A stretch of DNA of 48,380 nucleotides from an uncultured Christensenellaceae bacterium (GCA_944376795.1 CALWDW010000017.1:1-48380); one strand, 5' to 3'. Shown: positions 23,393 to 33,636, counted from the stretch's first letter. A program made the numbers and translations. Notes: a model not told the origin generated them from the letters alone.

Positions 23393-24463
23393 CTAGTCGA
23401 TGTAGGACATCCAGCCCATGGGATCGGGGATGCGGCTGTTCTGGATGCCGGTGAGCTCATCATAGAGCATCTGGGAGACCTCGCCGATCTGGTTGTGGTT
23501 GATCTCCATGATGTGATCCTCATAGCGAAGCTCACCTACCGGGGAGATGACCGCTGCGGTACCAGTGCCGAAGACCTCCAGCAGCTCACCCTTGGCGTGG
23601 GCCTCGCAAACCTCCTGGATGGAGATACGGCGCTCCACGGCATTGTAGCCCTTGTGACGGAGCAGCTTGAGCACCGAATCCCGGGTGATGCCGGGAAGGA
23701 TGGAGCCCTGGAGCATGGGGGTAGCGATTTCATCCTTGAAGCGGAAGAAGATATTCATCGCGCCCACTTCCTCAATGTACTTACGCTCCACGCCATCCAG
23801 CCAGAGCACCTGGGAATAGCCCTTGTCCTTGGCCAGTTCGCCGGCCAGCAGGCTGACAGCATAGTTGCAGGCCGCCTTGGTGAAGCCGGTGCCGCCGCGG
23901 ACCGCCCGAACGTACTCGTCCTCTACATAGATCTTGACAGGATCCAGTCCCGCGGCGTAGTAGGGCCCTACTGGGGAGAGGATGATGAAGAACAGGTAGG
24001 TGCTGGAGGCCTTCACGCCCAGGTGCGCGTCGGTGGCAATGATGGTGGGACGGATGTACAGGGCGGTGTCCTTGGCCCGGGGGATCCAGTCCCGCTCCAC
24101 CTTCAGCAGCTCGATCAGGGCCTTGATGGCGAAGTCCACGTCGATTTCAGGGATGCGCATCCGGGCCGCCGAGCGGTTCATCCGCTCAAAGTTGTCCCGC
24201 ACGCGGAAGAGGGCGATCTTGCCGTCGGGGCCGGGATAGGCCTTCAGCCCCTCGAAAATGGCCTGACCGTAGTGCAGCACCATGCAGGAGGGATCCAACG
24301 CAAAGGGCGCGTAGGGCTCGATGGTGGGCGCGTACCAGCCCTTGCCGGCTTCATACTTCATGGTGAACATGTGGTCGGTGAAGACCTTGCCGAAGCCCAG
24401 CTTGCTGGGGTCGGTGAACTTGGGCTTAAGATGGGTCGTGGGGATGAATTGAATATCTTCCAT
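23393..24463 (-). CDS. ilvE: Branched-chain amino acid aminotransferase
   Basis: The 356-residue PLP enzyme transfers the amino group between glutamate and the keto acids of leucine, isoleucine and valine. It is a fold-type IV enzyme of the larger (class II, about 350 aa) branch. It shows HYGQAIFEGLKAY (64-76), the PLP lysine K196 in GFTKAACNYA, YIEEVGAMN, and the LPGITRDS phosphate-binding loop. It is the last gene of the minus-strand run tyrS, yigZ, ilvE, 31 bp after yigZ, with no other branched-chain genes nearby. Confidence 0.95.
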   Translation of the reverse strand: MEDIQFIPTTHLKPKFTDPSKLGFGKVFTDHMFTMKYEAGKGWYAPTIEPYAPFALDPSCMVLHYGQAIFEGLKAYPGPDGKIALFRVRDNFERMNRSAARMRIPEIDVDFAIKALIELLKVERDWIPRAKDTALYIRPTIIATDAHLGVKASSTYLFFIILSPVGPYYAAGLDPVKIYVEDEYVRAVRGGTGFTKAACNYAVSLLAGELAKDKGYSQVLWLDGVERKYIEEVGAMNIFFRFKDEIATPMLQGSILPGITRDSVLKLLRHKGYNAVERRISIQEVCEAHAKGELLEVFGTGTAAVISPVGELRYEDHIMEINHNQIGEVSQMLYDELTGIQNSRIPDPMGWMSYID

Positions 24464-24494
24464 ATCCTAAAATCCTTTCCGGGCTGTGCCCTGG

Positions 24495-25148
24495 TTATTC
24501 TGCTTGCGTATCGTCCTCCCAGCCGGCGTAGCAGGTCTCCACGGGGAGAAGCTCTGCCCGGGCGTTGGTCAGATCCTGAATGCCCTGGGTGAAGGCGTCC
24601 TGGTCGGCGGCCTTGATTAGGAGGGTCATGGTGACCGTACCGCCAAAGGAGGTATCTTCCAGGCGGCAGCGGGCGTGCTCCAGGTGATGCTGGAGCTTTC
24701 CCAGCAGGGAATAGTCAAACTCCAGCATGAGCCGGAGGCTTTTCTCGTAGAGGCAGGGGTGGGCATCCTGTATCGCCAGGATGGCCGCTTGACCGAAAGC
24801 GCGACCCAGGTTGGACGCGCCCAGCTTCACGCCGCCCCAGTAGCGCACCACGGCGCATACCGCGCCCGCCAGGCCGGGACGTTTCAGCGCCTCCAGGATA
24901 GGCAGTCCGCCGGAGGGCTCGTGGGCGTCGTCATAGCGCTGGATTTGTCCGGACAGGCCGCAGGTGTAGCCGTAGAGTACGGCGCTAGCCTCCGGATTCT
25001 CCGCCCGCACTCGGGCAATGAAGGCCTTGGCCTCCTCCTCGGTGAGAGCGGCTCCCGCGTAGCCCAGGAAGCGGGACTTCATAATGGTAATGTCGCTGCG
25101 GCCCAGGCGGGCCAGGCTGCGGTAGTGGTCGATCTCCTGGGCGGGCAT
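24495..25148 (-). CDS. yigZ: YigZ/IMPACT family protein
   Basis: The 217-residue protein has the N-terminal UPF0029 (Impact) domain with KSRFLGYAG, an altered DDAHEPSGGLPILEAL where most members have DDGEPSGTAG, and VVRYWGGVKLGASNLGRAFG. A C-terminal DUF1949 ferredoxin-like domain follows (about 135-205). The biochemical role in bacteria is unclear; eukaryotic IMPACT binds the GCN1 translation regulator. Its ATG begins one base after the tyrS stop, so it is translationally coupled to a tRNA synthetase, in keeping with a translation-related role. Confidence 0.9.
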   Translation of the reverse strand: MPAQEIDHYRSLARLGRSDITIMKSRFLGYAGAALTEEEAKAFIARVRAENPEASAVLYGYTCGLSGQIQRYDDAHEPSGGLPILEALKRPGLAGAVCAVVRYWGGVKLGASNLGRAFGQAAILAIQDAHPCLYEKSLRLMLEFDYSLLGKLQHHLEHARCRLEDTSFGGTVTMTLLIKAADQDAFTQGIQDLTNARAELLPVETCYAGWEDDTQAE

Positions 25149-25149
25149 T

Positions 25150-26376
25150 CTAGTCCTCCAGGAGGAAGCGATAGAAGCCCTTTTTGCCCTTTTTGAGGAT
25201 CAGGCCGTCCCCGTCGAAGTCGCTGCGGGCGACCTTGGCTTCGGGATCGATGACCTTGGCGCCGTTCAGCTGCACAGCGCCCTGGGAGATGACCCGTCGT
25301 CCCTCGCCCAGGGACTTGACCAGGCTGCCCTGCACCAGCAGATCAATGACCCGCAGGCCGTTATCCACCTGTTGGCCCTTGACCACCCCGGTGGGCATGG
25401 TATCCACGCTGCCCTTGCCGGAGAAGAGGGCTTCGGCGGCGGCCTTGGCCCGGTCGGCCTCTTCGGCTCCGTGGATGAGCTTGGTTACCTCGTAGGCCAA
25501 GGTGGCCTTGGCGGTGTTGATGGGGGCGCCGGGGGCGGTGAGCTCCCGCACCTCTTCCATGGGCATGAAGGTCAGAAGCGCCAAGCACTTGGCCACATCG
25601 GCGTCGTCCACATTGCGCCAGTACTGGTAGAAGTCGTAAGGGGAGACGCGGTTCTTATCCAGGAAGAGGGCCCCGCCCACGGTCTTGCCCATCTTTTGGC
25701 CCTGGCTGTTGAGCAGCAGGGAGAAGGTACAGGCGTACGCGGGCTGCTTTTCTTTGCGGCGGATGAGGTCGGCGCCGGCCAGGATGTTGCTCCACTGGTC
25801 ATCCCCGCCCATCTCCAGCATGCAGCCGTACTTCTGATGCAGTACCAGGAAGTCGTAGGCCTGCATCAGCATGTAGTTAAACTCCAGGAAGGAGAGGCCC
25901 TTCTCCATGCGGGCCTTATAGCACTCGGCAGTGAGCATGCGGTTGACCGAGAAGTGCACCCCCACATCCCGCAGGAAGGGAATGTATTCCAGATTCATCA
26001 GCCAGTCGGCGTTGTCCACCATCAGGGCGCGGTCTTCGGAGAAGTCCAGGAACCGGCCGATTTGTTCCTTGATGCAGGCCTTGTTGTGGGCCAGGTCCTC
26101 CGGGGAGAGCATCTTGCGCATATCGGTGCGGCCGCTGGGATCGCCCACCATAGCGGTGCCGCCGCCTACCAGGGCGATGGGCCGGTGGCCGGCCCGCTGC
26201 ATGTGCGCCATGGCCATCAGGGGGATATAGTGGCCGATGTGCAGACTGTCCGCCGTGGGATCAAAGCCCACGTAAAAGGTTACCTTTTCGTTATCCAGGA
26301 GCTTATACAGCTCCTCTTCGAAGGTAATCTGCTGTAGAAAGCCCCGCTCGCGGAGCACGTCCAATACGTTTGCCAT
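25150..26376 (-). CDS. tyrS: Tyrosyl-tRNA synthetase
   Basis: The 408-residue class I enzyme charges tRNA-Tyr. HIGH appears at 46-49 and the KMSKS loop as KMGKT (228-232). [26 protein letters not shown] and GGDDQWSNI form the tyrosine and ATP pocket. A C-terminal S4 RNA-binding domain (about 340-400) carries [18 protein letters not shown]. This is the TyrRS form with KMGKT, common in Clostridia. It has a near-consensus promoter (26445-26472) and a 60-nt leader with one hairpin. I see no T-box specifier or T-box sequence, so T-box control, frequent for Firmicutes synthetases, is not supported here. Confidence 0.95.
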   Translation of the reverse strand: MANVLDVLRERGFLQQITFEEELYKLLDNEKVTFYVGFDPTADSLHIGHYIPLMAMAHMQRAGHRPIALVGGGTAMVGDPSGRTDMRKMLSPEDLAHNKACIKEQIGRFLDFSEDRALMVDNADWLMNLEYIPFLRDVGVHFSVNRMLTAECYKARMEKGLSFLEFNYMLMQAYDFLVLHQKYGCMLEMGGDDQWSNILAGADLIRRKEKQPAYACTFSLLLNSQGQKMGKTVGGALFLDKNRVSPYDFYQYWRNVDDADVAKCLALLTFMPMEEVRELTAPGAPINTAKATLAYEVTKLIHGAEEADRAKAAAEALFSGKGSVDTMPTGVVKGQQVDNGLRVIDLLVQGSLVKSLGEGRRVISQGAVQLNGAKVIDPEAKVARSDFDGDGLILKKGKKGFYRFLLED

Positions 26377-26444
26377 GTGCCACCATCCTTAACCGTAATG
26401 TGAGAGCGCCCGGCTGCATAACTATGCGCCGGGTTCATCCCTTT

Positions 26445-26472
26445 ATTATACATTCCGGTCTTGGGTTGTCAA
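26445..26472 (-). promoter_or_regulatory. tyrS promoter
   Basis: On the minus strand, a perfect TTGACA (26472-26467) and a perfect TATAAT (26450-26445) are separated by 16 bp. The predicted start is near 26438. Confidence 0.85.
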
Positions 26473-26595
26473 GCCTAAAGGCCAGAATTGCGGAGAAAAG
26501 CAGCCTTTGGGGGAGATTTCACAGTGAAGAACGAGGACGGCTGCCGGCTTTGCGGGAGAGAAGGGACGCCGGGAGATGGGAATCAAATTTTTCTA

Positions 26596-26624
26596 TGGAC
26601 AAGGGGAGGATAAGACCATATAAT
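26596..26624 (+). promoter_or_regulatory. Upstream plus-strand promoter match
   Basis: TGGACA (26596-26601) and a perfect TATAAT (26619-26624) are 17 bp apart. It may be a second, distal promoter of the glycogen operon, giving a leader of about 235 nt. Confidence 0.55.
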
Positions 26625-26759
26625 GTAATTATCAAAACCAATATGAAGCCTTACCACGGCCTGCGGCGGATAATGGTGTGCGGAGGGGATTATACTGGGA
26701 ATATACCATGCCTGCGGCAATTTTTTCCAAAATAATCCATGAACTTCCCACGGCTTCCC

Positions 26760-26788
26760 TTTACAAGGCCTCTCTTTCATTATACAAT
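26760..26788 (+). promoter_or_regulatory. Proximal promoter of the glycogen operon
   Basis: TTTACA (26760-26765) and TACAAT (26783-26788) are 17 bp apart. Transcription would start near 26795, about 72 nt before glgB. Confidence 0.65.
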
Positions 26789-26866
26789 ATAGGCAGAAAA
26801 CGATTTTGCTGATTGTGAGATGTATCAAACCTCGCAGCCTGGCAATGGATGATAGGAGGATACACC

Positions 26867-28780
26867 ATGCGCTTTATTCAACCGGATGCCGTTTTTGCCT
26901 ATCTTTACGGAGAGGGCACACAGTACCGGGCCTATTATACCATGGGTGCTCACTGTACCAAGCATAAGGATGAGGAGGGCGTATATTTCGCCGTTTGGGC
27001 GCCTTCGGCCCAGAAAGTCTCCGTGGTAGGGGACTTTAACGGCTGGGATCCGGAGGCTACCCCTATGGCTCGGCTGGAGCAGACGGGCGTCTGGGATGCC
27101 TTCGTCCCCGGCGTGGAGAGCGGCTTCCTTTATAAGTACGCCGTCACAGGCGCCGACGGGGTGCTGCGCTACAAGGCCGACCCTTATGGCTTTGCCAGCG
27201 AGCTTCGGCCCAAGAGTGCGTCGATTGTAACGCCGGCGGAGGATTTCCCCTGGACCGATGCGTCGTGGATGAAGCGCCGGGAGACGCGGCCCATCGATCC
27301 CAAGAACGATCCTATTAATATCTATGAGGTGCATCCCACCTCTTGGCTGGAGGCCTGCACCGATGAAGCTGGTATCGACTTCGGCAAGGTGGGCAAAAAG
27401 CTGGCCCAGTATGCCCGCAGGATGCACTATACCCACGTGGAGCTGATGCCCGTGATGGAATATCCCCTGGACATGTCTTGGGGCTACCAGCTGACCGGCT
27501 TCTATGCTGTTACCGCCCGCCTGGGGGAGCCCGACAATCTCAAGCGCTTTGTGGATGCCTGCCACAAGGAGGGGGTGGGCGTCATTCTGGACTGGGTGCC
27601 CGGCCACTTCTGTAAGGATGGGCACGGCCTGATCGACTTTGACGGTACCCATCTCTACGGCCACATTCAGCATCCCCACTGGGGAACCGAGCGCTTTGAT
27701 TTCTCCCAGCGCCATGTCTGGAGCTTCTTGATCAGCAATGCCCTGTATTGGCTGGACAATTTCCACGTGGACGGCTTCCGCGTGGACGGCCTGGCCAGCA
27801 TGCTCTCCCTGAACTTCGGCCGGGGGGACCAGTACTTCCGCAACGCCAATGGGGGCGATGAAGACCTGGATGCCATCGACTTTTTGACCACGCTGAACAG
27901 TCTGCTGCCTGAGGAGTATCCAGGCATTCTGTTGACGGCTGAGGATTCCTCCACCTATCCCCATGTGACCTATCCGGTGAGCGAAGGAGGGCTGGGCTTC
28001 CACCTGAAGTGGAGCCTGGGGTGGATGCACGATACCCTCAACTATATGGAGTTCGACCCGCTCTTCCGCAGCGGCCAGCACAATAAGATGACCTTCGCTA
28101 TGATGTACGCCTTGGAGGAGAATTATATCCTCTCCTTCTCTCATGACGAGGTGGTGCATGGCAAGAAGTCCCTGATCGGCCGCATGCCGGGGGATTATGC
28201 CGCCAAGTTTGCCAACCTCCGGGTTCTGGCCGCCTGGCAGATCCTTCACCCCGGGAAGAAGCTTACCTTTATGGGCAACGAGATTGCCCAGTTCATTGAG
28301 TGGCGCTATGACGAGCCTATTGAGTGGTTCCTTTTAGACTACCCCATGCACGAAAAATACCAGCAGTACATCCGAGCGCTGAACGCCTTCTACCTGGAGC
28401 AGCGTCCCCTCTATGAGCAGGACAACGCTTGGGAAGGCTTTTCCTGGATTGACGCCAATAACGCCTCCCAAAGCGTGTTTTCCTTTACCCGTACTGATCG
28501 GAACGGGAATACCCTGGTGGCCGTATTCAACTGTACGCCGGTGGAGTATCCGTCCTTTGCCATCGGCGTGGATGCGCCGGGCCGCTATGTGGAGGTCTTT
28601 AATACCGACCTGAAAAAGTTTGGCGGCAGCGGCGTGCGCAATGCGCGTCAGCCCCAGGCTCAGGAGGTTCCCATGCATGGCCGTCCTTATTCCATTTCGT
28701 TCAAGCTTCCAGGGCTGACGGCTTTGGTCTTTACCCTCAAGAATGTGCCCGAAGCGGCTTCTGCCGCACCGGTGCAATAA
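26867..28780 (+). CDS. glgB: 1,4-alpha-glucan branching enzyme
   Basis: The 637-residue enzyme cuts alpha-1,4 chains and re-attaches them by alpha-1,6 links, making branched glycogen. An N-terminal CBM48 domain (VYFAVWAPSAQKVSVVGDFN, about 40-60) precedes the GH13 barrel. Catalytic residues are D307 in VDGFRVDGLASML, E359 in LLTAEDSS and D427 in SFSHDEVVHGKKSL. The family usually has AEES; AEDS is a mild change. ATG 26867 is preceded by AGGAGGA 6 nt upstream, so the in-frame ATG at 26849 is rejected. It is the first gene of glgB-P-C-D-A. Confidence 0.96.
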   Translation: MRFIQPDAVFAYLYGEGTQYRAYYTMGAHCTKHKDEEGVYFAVWAPSAQKVSVVGDFNGWDPEATPMARLEQTGVWDAFVPGVESGFLYKYAVTGADGVLRYKADPYGFASELRPKSASIVTPAEDFPWTDASWMKRRETRPIDPKNDPINIYEVHPTSWLEACTDEAGIDFGKVGKKLAQYARRMHYTHVELMPVMEYPLDMSWGYQLTGFYAVTARLGEPDNLKRFVDACHKEGVGVILDWVPGHFCKDGHGLIDFDGTHLYGHIQHPHWGTERFDFSQRHVWSFLISNALYWLDNFHVDGFRVDGLASMLSLNFGRGDQYFRNANGGDEDLDAIDFLTTLNSLLPEEYPGILLTAEDSSTYPHVTYPVSEGGLGFHLKWSLGWMHDTLNYMEFDPLFRSGQHNKMTFAMMYALEENYILSFSHDEVVHGKKSLIGRMPGDYAAKFANLRVLAAWQILHPGKKLTFMGNEIAQFIEWRYDEPIEWFLLDYPMHEKYQQYIRALNAFYLEQRPLYEQDNAWEGFSWIDANNASQSVFSFTRTDRNGNTLVAVFNCTPVEYPSFAIGVDAPGRYVEVFNTDLKKFGGSGVRNARQPQAQEVPMHGRPYSISFKLPGLTALVFTLKNVPEAASAAPVQ

Positions 28781-28811
28781 ATTTCCTCTATATCGAAGGA
28801 GTATCTCGCCC

Positions 28812-31223
28812 ATGATAACGGACGCTACCAGTTTTGCCCAAACCTATTTGGATACCTACGTCTCTCGCTACGGCCACGAACCTGCCGCCGGCGATGCCCG
28901 CACCCGCTACACCGTGCTGGCCCAGGTGCTGGCGGACGAACTGCGCCGCCGCCTGGCCAAGTCCCCTACCCGGGATGCCAATGTAAAGCAGGTCTACTAT
29001 TTCTCCATGGAGTTCCTCATCGGGAACATGCTTACCAATACCCTCTCGAACCTCCAGGTTGAACCCATTGTCCGGGAAGGACTGGCCAAGCTGAAGATTG
29101 ATCTGGACGAACTGCTGCCCATGGAGGATGACGCGGCGCTGGGCAATGGCGGCCTGGGCCGCCTAGCCGCCTGCTTCCTGGACTCCATGGCCAGCCTGGG
29201 CATTGCCGGACATGGAAACGGCATCTATTACCGCCGCGGCCTGTTTAAGCAGGGCATTGAAAACTGCCAGCAGGCTGAGATCCCCGAGACCTGGCAGGAA
29301 GAGCCCTATCCCTGGGCGGTCCGCCGCAGCGACCAGGCAGTGGACGTCAAGTTCGGCGGCGATATCCATATGGATTATATCAACGGCCGGATGTACTTTA
29401 AGCAGATCAAGTGGCAGGCCGTCCGGGCCGTTCCCTACGAGATTCCGGTGATTGCCTGGAACGATCCCGATACGGTGAATATTCTTCGGCTGTGGAAGGC
29501 GGAGTCCATCGAGGGGTTTGACCTTCCGGCCTTCAACCGGGGGGACTTCCTGGGCGCGCTTTCTCACGAGTCCTGGGCGGAATCCATTTCTGCCGTATTG
29601 TATCCCAATGATAACAACTTCGAGGGTCGCCGGCTGCGCCTGATGCAGGAGTATTTCTTTGTGGCGGCGGGCTTGGCCGCTATCCTGCGGGATTACCGGG
29701 CTGCCCATAACGGCTCCTTGTCTGGCATTGAGGATAAGATCTGCATCCATATCAACGATACCCACCCCACCCTGTGCATCCCGGAGCTGATGCGCATCCT
29801 GGTGGACGAGGAAGGCATGGAGTGGGACGATGCATGGAAGATTATGCATTCCATGATCAGTTATACCAACCATACCGTGCTGCCCGAGGCCTTGGAGTGC
29901 TGGCCCACCGACTTAATGCGCTCCATTCTGCCGCGGATCCATATGATCATCGAAGAGATCAACCGCCGGTGGATGGATACCCTCTACCGTAAGGGCGACC
30001 TTCCCGTGGACCAGATCGCGCAAATGGCCATCCTGCGGGATGGCCAGGTGCACATGGCTACCCTCTCGGTGGTGGGCTCCTATTCGGTCAACGGGGTGGC
30101 TTCCCTGCACACGGAGATTTTGAAGAGGGATGTGCTGCACCCCTATTACCAGATGTTCCCTGAGCGCTTCAATAATAAGACTAACGGCATTTCTCACCGC
30201 AGCTTTTTGATCAAGGCCAATCCGCTGCTTACCGAGCTCCTCTGCGACGTCATCGGTCCCAGCTGGATGACCCATCCCCAGGATCTGGAGAAGCTCCTGC
30301 CCTATGTGGACGATAAGTCTGTGCAGCATGAGTTTGCCAAGGTCAAGCACAAGAATAAGATGCGCCTGGCCGAGTATGTCCGTAAAACCCAGGGCCTGGT
30401 GATCAATCATGACGCCATATTTGACGTTCAGGTCAAGCGGATCCATGCCTACAAGCGCCAGCTGCTGAATCTGATGCATATCATGCACCTGTATAATCGG
30501 GTGTTGGCTGGGGACGATGTCCAGCCTCGGGTGTTTTTCCTGGCGGGAAAGTCCGCTCCGGGGTACGCTTTCGCCAAGTCCATCATCCGTCTGACCAATA
30601 CCCTGGCCCAGTTCATTGATAACGACCCGGTAGCCCGGAAGGTGATTCAGGTGGTTTTCCTGCCCAATCTCAATGTGTCTCTGGGCGAGATGATCTACCC
30701 GGCGGCGGATATCAGCCAGCAGATCTCCACGGCGGGTAAGGAAGCTTCCGGCACGGGGAATATGAAGTTCATGATGAACGGCGCCATCACCCTATGTACC
30801 CTGGATGGGGCCAATGTGGAAATTCTGGACCTGGTGGGCGAGGAGAACGCCATCCGCTTCGGCCTTACCGTGGAGCAGATCCAGGAGATGCGCCAGAAAG
30901 GCAGCTACCATCCCAGCGACTATTACCGGGATGATGCCAATATCCGCCAGGTGATCAATCAGCTCTCCGGCGCCCTGCTGCCCGGGGATACTAACCAATT
31001 CCAAGATATCGTCAGCTCCTTGCTCCAGTGGGGGGATGAGTTCTTCGTGCTAGGGGACTTCGATATGTACCGCCAGGCCCAGGAGCGGGTCCAGGCCATC
31101 TATCGAGAGAAGCCCGCCTTCCGCCGCATGCAGCTGACGAATATAGCCAAGTCTGGTTACTTCTCTTCCGACCGGGCTATTACTGAATATGCCCGCGATA
31201 TCTGGAAGCTGCCCGGTTTTTAG
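28812..31223 (+). CDS. glgP: Glycogen phosphorylase
   Basis: The 803-residue GT35 enzyme releases glucose 1-phosphate from chain ends. EFLIGNML, ALGNGGLGRLAACFLDS, NDTHPTLCIPELMR and KRIHAYKRQLLN are family blocks. The PLP-binding lysine is K652 in EASGTGNMKFMMNG. It matches the usual 800-residue bacterial form and lacks the N-terminal regulatory extension of animal enzymes. ATG 28812 follows AAGGAG at 11 nt, 31 bp after glgB. Having the degrading enzyme second in a synthesis operon ties storage and use to one transcript. Confidence 0.96.
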   Translation: MITDATSFAQTYLDTYVSRYGHEPAAGDARTRYTVLAQVLADELRRRLAKSPTRDANVKQVYYFSMEFLIGNMLTNTLSNLQVEPIVREGLAKLKIDLDELLPMEDDAALGNGGLGRLAACFLDSMASLGIAGHGNGIYYRRGLFKQGIENCQQAEIPETWQEEPYPWAVRRSDQAVDVKFGGDIHMDYINGRMYFKQIKWQAVRAVPYEIPVIAWNDPDTVNILRLWKAESIEGFDLPAFNRGDFLGALSHESWAESISAVLYPNDNNFEGRRLRLMQEYFFVAAGLAAILRDYRAAHNGSLSGIEDKICIHINDTHPTLCIPELMRILVDEEGMEWDDAWKIMHSMISYTNHTVLPEALECWPTDLMRSILPRIHMIIEEINRRWMDTLYRKGDLPVDQIAQMAILRDGQVHMATLSVVGSYSVNGVASLHTEILKRDVLHPYYQMFPERFNNKTNGISHRSFLIKANPLLTELLCDVIGPSWMTHPQDLEKLLPYVDDKSVQHEFAKVKHKNKMRLAEYVRKTQGLVINHDAIFDVQVKRIHAYKRQLLNLMHIMHLYNRVLAGDDVQPRVFFLAGKSAPGYAFAKSIIRLTNTLAQFIDNDPVARKVIQVVFLPNLNVSLGEMIYPAADISQQISTAGKEASGTGNMKFMMNGAITLCTLDGANVEILDLVGEENAIRFGLTVEQIQEMRQKGSYHPSDYYRDDANIRQVINQLSGALLPGDTNQFQDIVSSLLQWGDEFFVLGDFDMYRQAQERVQAIYREKPAFRRMQLTNIAKSGYFSSDRAITEYARDIWKLPGF

Positions 31224-31286
31224 AGCGCAGGCAGGTTGGCGCGGCCGAGAGGGGAATCCGTGATAAACCGAAGGGAGCGATGTCAA

Positions 31287-32444
31287 ATGACGCGCAAAAA
31301 GGAATGTATCGCCATGCTTCTGGCCGGTGGCCAGGGCAGCCGTCTGGGAGGGCTGACCATGAATGTGGCAAAGCCCGCTGTGCTCTTTGGCGGCAAGTAC
31401 CGACTCATTGACTTTACCTTGAGCAACTGCTTCTACTCGGGGATCGACGTGGTGGGTGTTCTCACCCAATACAAGCCCCTGATTTTGAACACCTACATCG
31501 GAACCGGCGCGGCCTGGGCGCTGGATTCGCAGGATGGCGGCGTGTCCATTCTGCCTCCCTATCAGAGCCGCGAAGGCGGAAAGTGGTACGAGGGTACCGC
31601 CGATGCCGTGTACCAGAATATTGAGTTTATCGATTTCCAGGATCCGGAGTACGTCCTGATCCTCTCCGGCGATCACATTTATAAGATGGATTATGCCCAG
31701 ATGCTGGCCTTCCATAAGCGGACCGGCGCGGACGTGACCATCTCCGGGTATACCGTTCCCTGGGAGGAGGCCAGCCGCTTTGGCCTGATGATTACCGACG
31801 AGAACCAAAAAATCACCCGCTTCGAGGAGAAGCCCAAGAACCCCATGAGCAATCTAGCCAGCATGGGTATCTACATCTTCACCTGGAAGGTTCTTCGGGA
31901 GGCCCTGCTTCGGGATCACGACGACGAGGCCAGCCAGAAAGACTTCGGCGGCAATATCCTGCCCACACTCCTGGCCGAGGGGAAGAATATGTACGCCTAT
32001 CCTTTCAATGGTTATTGGAAGGATGTGGGGACCATCCCCAGCTACTATGAGGCCAATATGGAGCTATTGGATCCGGACTGCCCCCTGCAGCTGCAGGATC
32101 GCACCATCCCGGTATACTCCAACTCGGAGAATACCAAGCCCCAGTATCTGGGTCCCGAAGCCCATATCTCCACGTCCTTGGTTTGTGATGGCTGCACCAT
32201 CCTGGGGGATGTGCACCACTCCATCATTTCCAACGACGTCTTCATTGGCCGCGGGGCGAAGATCCGAGACTCCATCCTGATGCATGGCGCGGTGATTGAG
32301 GACGGCGCGGAGGTCTATGACGCCATCATTGACGAGAAGTACGTGGTGGAGCGCGGCCGTGTGGTGGGACGTCCCCATGCCGGGGCCAAGGAGATCACCG
32401 TCCTGTCCAATAACGACACTCTCACCGGGCTGACCGGCAAGTAA
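31287..32444 (+). CDS. glgC: Glucose-1-phosphate adenylyltransferase, catalytic subunit
   Basis: The 385-residue enzyme makes ADP-glucose from glucose 1-phosphate and ATP. The nucleotide loop is [12 protein letters not shown]. The substrate lysine is in [16 protein letters not shown], the catalytic aspartate in [10 protein letters not shown], the second lysine in FEEKPKNP, and [15 protein letters not shown] follows. The C-terminal third (about 290-385) is a left-handed beta-helix with hexapeptide repeats ([12 protein letters not shown]). ATG 31287 has AAGGGAG 9 nt upstream. It is paired with GlgD 13 bp downstream, and in Firmicutes the two form a hetero-oligomer. Confidence 0.95.
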   Translation: MTRKKECIAMLLAGGQGSRLGGLTMNVAKPAVLFGGKYRLIDFTLSNCFYSGIDVVGVLTQYKPLILNTYIGTGAAWALDSQDGGVSILPPYQSREGGKWYEGTADAVYQNIEFIDFQDPEYVLILSGDHIYKMDYAQMLAFHKRTGADVTISGYTVPWEEASRFGLMITDENQKITRFEEKPKNPMSNLASMGIYIFTWKVLREALLRDHDDEASQKDFGGNILPTLLAEGKNMYAYPFNGYWKDVGTIPSYYEANMELLDPDCPLQLQDRTIPVYSNSENTKPQYLGPEAHISTSLVCDGCTILGDVHHSIISNDVFIGRGAKIRDSILMHGAVIEDGAEVYDAIIDEKYVVERGRVVGRPHAGAKEITVLSNNDTLTGLTGK

Positions 32445-32457
32445 GGGGGCGTACGCA

Positions 32458-33570
32458 ATGAAAAAGACAATCGGTATCATACTCAATAATCCCGACCTGA
32501 GCCTGGGCGAGCTGACCTATGTCCGCAGCGCCATCACCCTGCCCTTCGGCGGACGGTACCGCCTGGTGGACTTTGCCCTGAGCAACCTGGTCAATTCCAA
32601 GATTCGGAAAATTGGCGTCTTTGCCTCCAACAAGTACCGTTCGCTGATTGACCACCTGGGCACGGGGCAGGAGTGGTCCCTCTCCCGGAAGAGCCAGGAT
32701 CTGATGATCCTCCAGGGCGGGATCCCCAGCTACCTGGGCCGCAGCCACTGTGCGGTCAATCTGGAGGACTTCCACGACAATATGGGCTTCTTTACCCACA
32801 GCTCCTCGGAGAACGTGGTAATCTGCGCCTCCAACCTGGTATGCAATCTGGATGTCAGCAAGATCCTGGAGTATCACGAGAGCAAGGACGCGGATGTGAC
32901 TTTGGTCACCCAGAAGCGCCTGGGCCACATGGAAAGCCTTCCGGACGACGTGGGTGTGGAAGCCGACGAGAGCGGCCGGGTGCTGTCTCTGTCCATGGGG
33001 AATTCCAAGAACCTGGGCCGGATCTACCTGTCGGTGATGGTGATCCGCACCAGCCTGCTGCTGCGGGCTATCCAGCAGGCCATGACCACCCACAGCTATG
33101 ACCTGGTGGATATCTTGGCGCGGCTGACCAAGTCCCTGCAGGTTTACAGCTATGATTATGCCGGCTACATCCGCCGGATCTACTCCCTGCAGAGCTATTA
33201 CCAGGCCAGCATGGACCTGCTGAACCCCTCGGTGGTGCAGCGCCTCTTTATGAGCGAGCGGGATATTTTCACTAAGATCAAGGACAATCCTCCCACCCAA
33301 TATGGTCCATCCGCCCAGGTGACCAACAGCTTCATTGCCAGCGGCTGCGACATTGAGGGCGAGGTCAATTCCTCTATCCTATTCCGGGAGAGCGATGTGG
33401 GGCCGGGTTCGGTGGTGAAGGGCTGCATTATCATGGAAAGCTGCCAGATCGGCCGCGACGTCATTTTGGAGAATGTCATCCTGGATCGTTCGGTCACCAT
33501 TTCTGACCAGGTGGTGCTTCAGGGCACGCCGGGGAATCCTGTGGCCGTGCGCAAGGGTACCAGTATCTAA
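32458..33570 (+). CDS. glgD: GlgD, regulatory subunit of ADP-glucose pyrophosphorylase
   Basis: This 370-residue paralogue of GlgC has lost catalytic positions. The GGxGxRL loop is replaced by IGIILNNPDLSLGELTYVRS, and the SGDHIY aspartate region reads CASNLVCNLD. The fold-forming parts remain (PFGGRYRLVDFALSNLVNS, GTGQEW, and the C-terminal beta-helix with hexapeptide turns). In Firmicutes GlgD is inactive alone but raises GlgC activity and reduces its dependence on fructose 1,6-bisphosphate. It follows glgC by 13 bp, which fits 1:1 production. Confidence 0.93.
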   Translation: MKKTIGIILNNPDLSLGELTYVRSAITLPFGGRYRLVDFALSNLVNSKIRKIGVFASNKYRSLIDHLGTGQEWSLSRKSQDLMILQGGIPSYLGRSHCAVNLEDFHDNMGFFTHSSSENVVICASNLVCNLDVSKILEYHESKDADVTLVTQKRLGHMESLPDDVGVEADESGRVLSLSMGNSKNLGRIYLSVMVIRTSLLLRAIQQAMTTHSYDLVDILARLTKSLQVYSYDYAGYIRRIYSLQSYYQASMDLLNPSVVQRLFMSERDIFTKIKDNPPTQYGPSAQVTNSFIASGCDIEGEVNSSILFRESDVGPGSVVKGCIIMESCQIGRDVILENVILDRSVTISDQVVLQGTPGNPVAVRKGTSI

Positions 33571-33585
33571 CCAAGCACACACTGC

Positions 33586-33611
33586 GGCGAAGGGACAACT
33601 GCTCCTTCGCC
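33586..33611 (+). terminator. Hairpin between glgD and glgA
   Basis: An 8-bp stem GGCGAAGG/CCTTCGCC with a 10-nt loop is followed by GTTACC, not a T run. It may lower or stabilise the transcript between glgD and glgA rather than end it. Confidence 0.4.
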
Positions 33612-33636
33612 GTTACCCTAGAAAGGAGGTCCTCCC

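Larger units (their letters stand above)
26377..26866. other. Divergent intergenic region, tyrS and glgB
   Basis: No gene is seen in these 490 bp. The left part holds the tyrS leader, which has a hairpin of CCCGGC and GCAT halves around 26409-26433, and its promoter. Positions 26596-26624 and 26760-26788 hold two plus-strand promoter matches. The middle is AT-rich compared with the neighbouring genes. No operator palindrome or riboswitch was recognised. Confidence 0.6.

Noticed and set aside
26376..26440. T-box leader for tyrS
   Set aside because: The leader is only about 60 nt and lacks the TGGNACCGCG box and a specifier stem.
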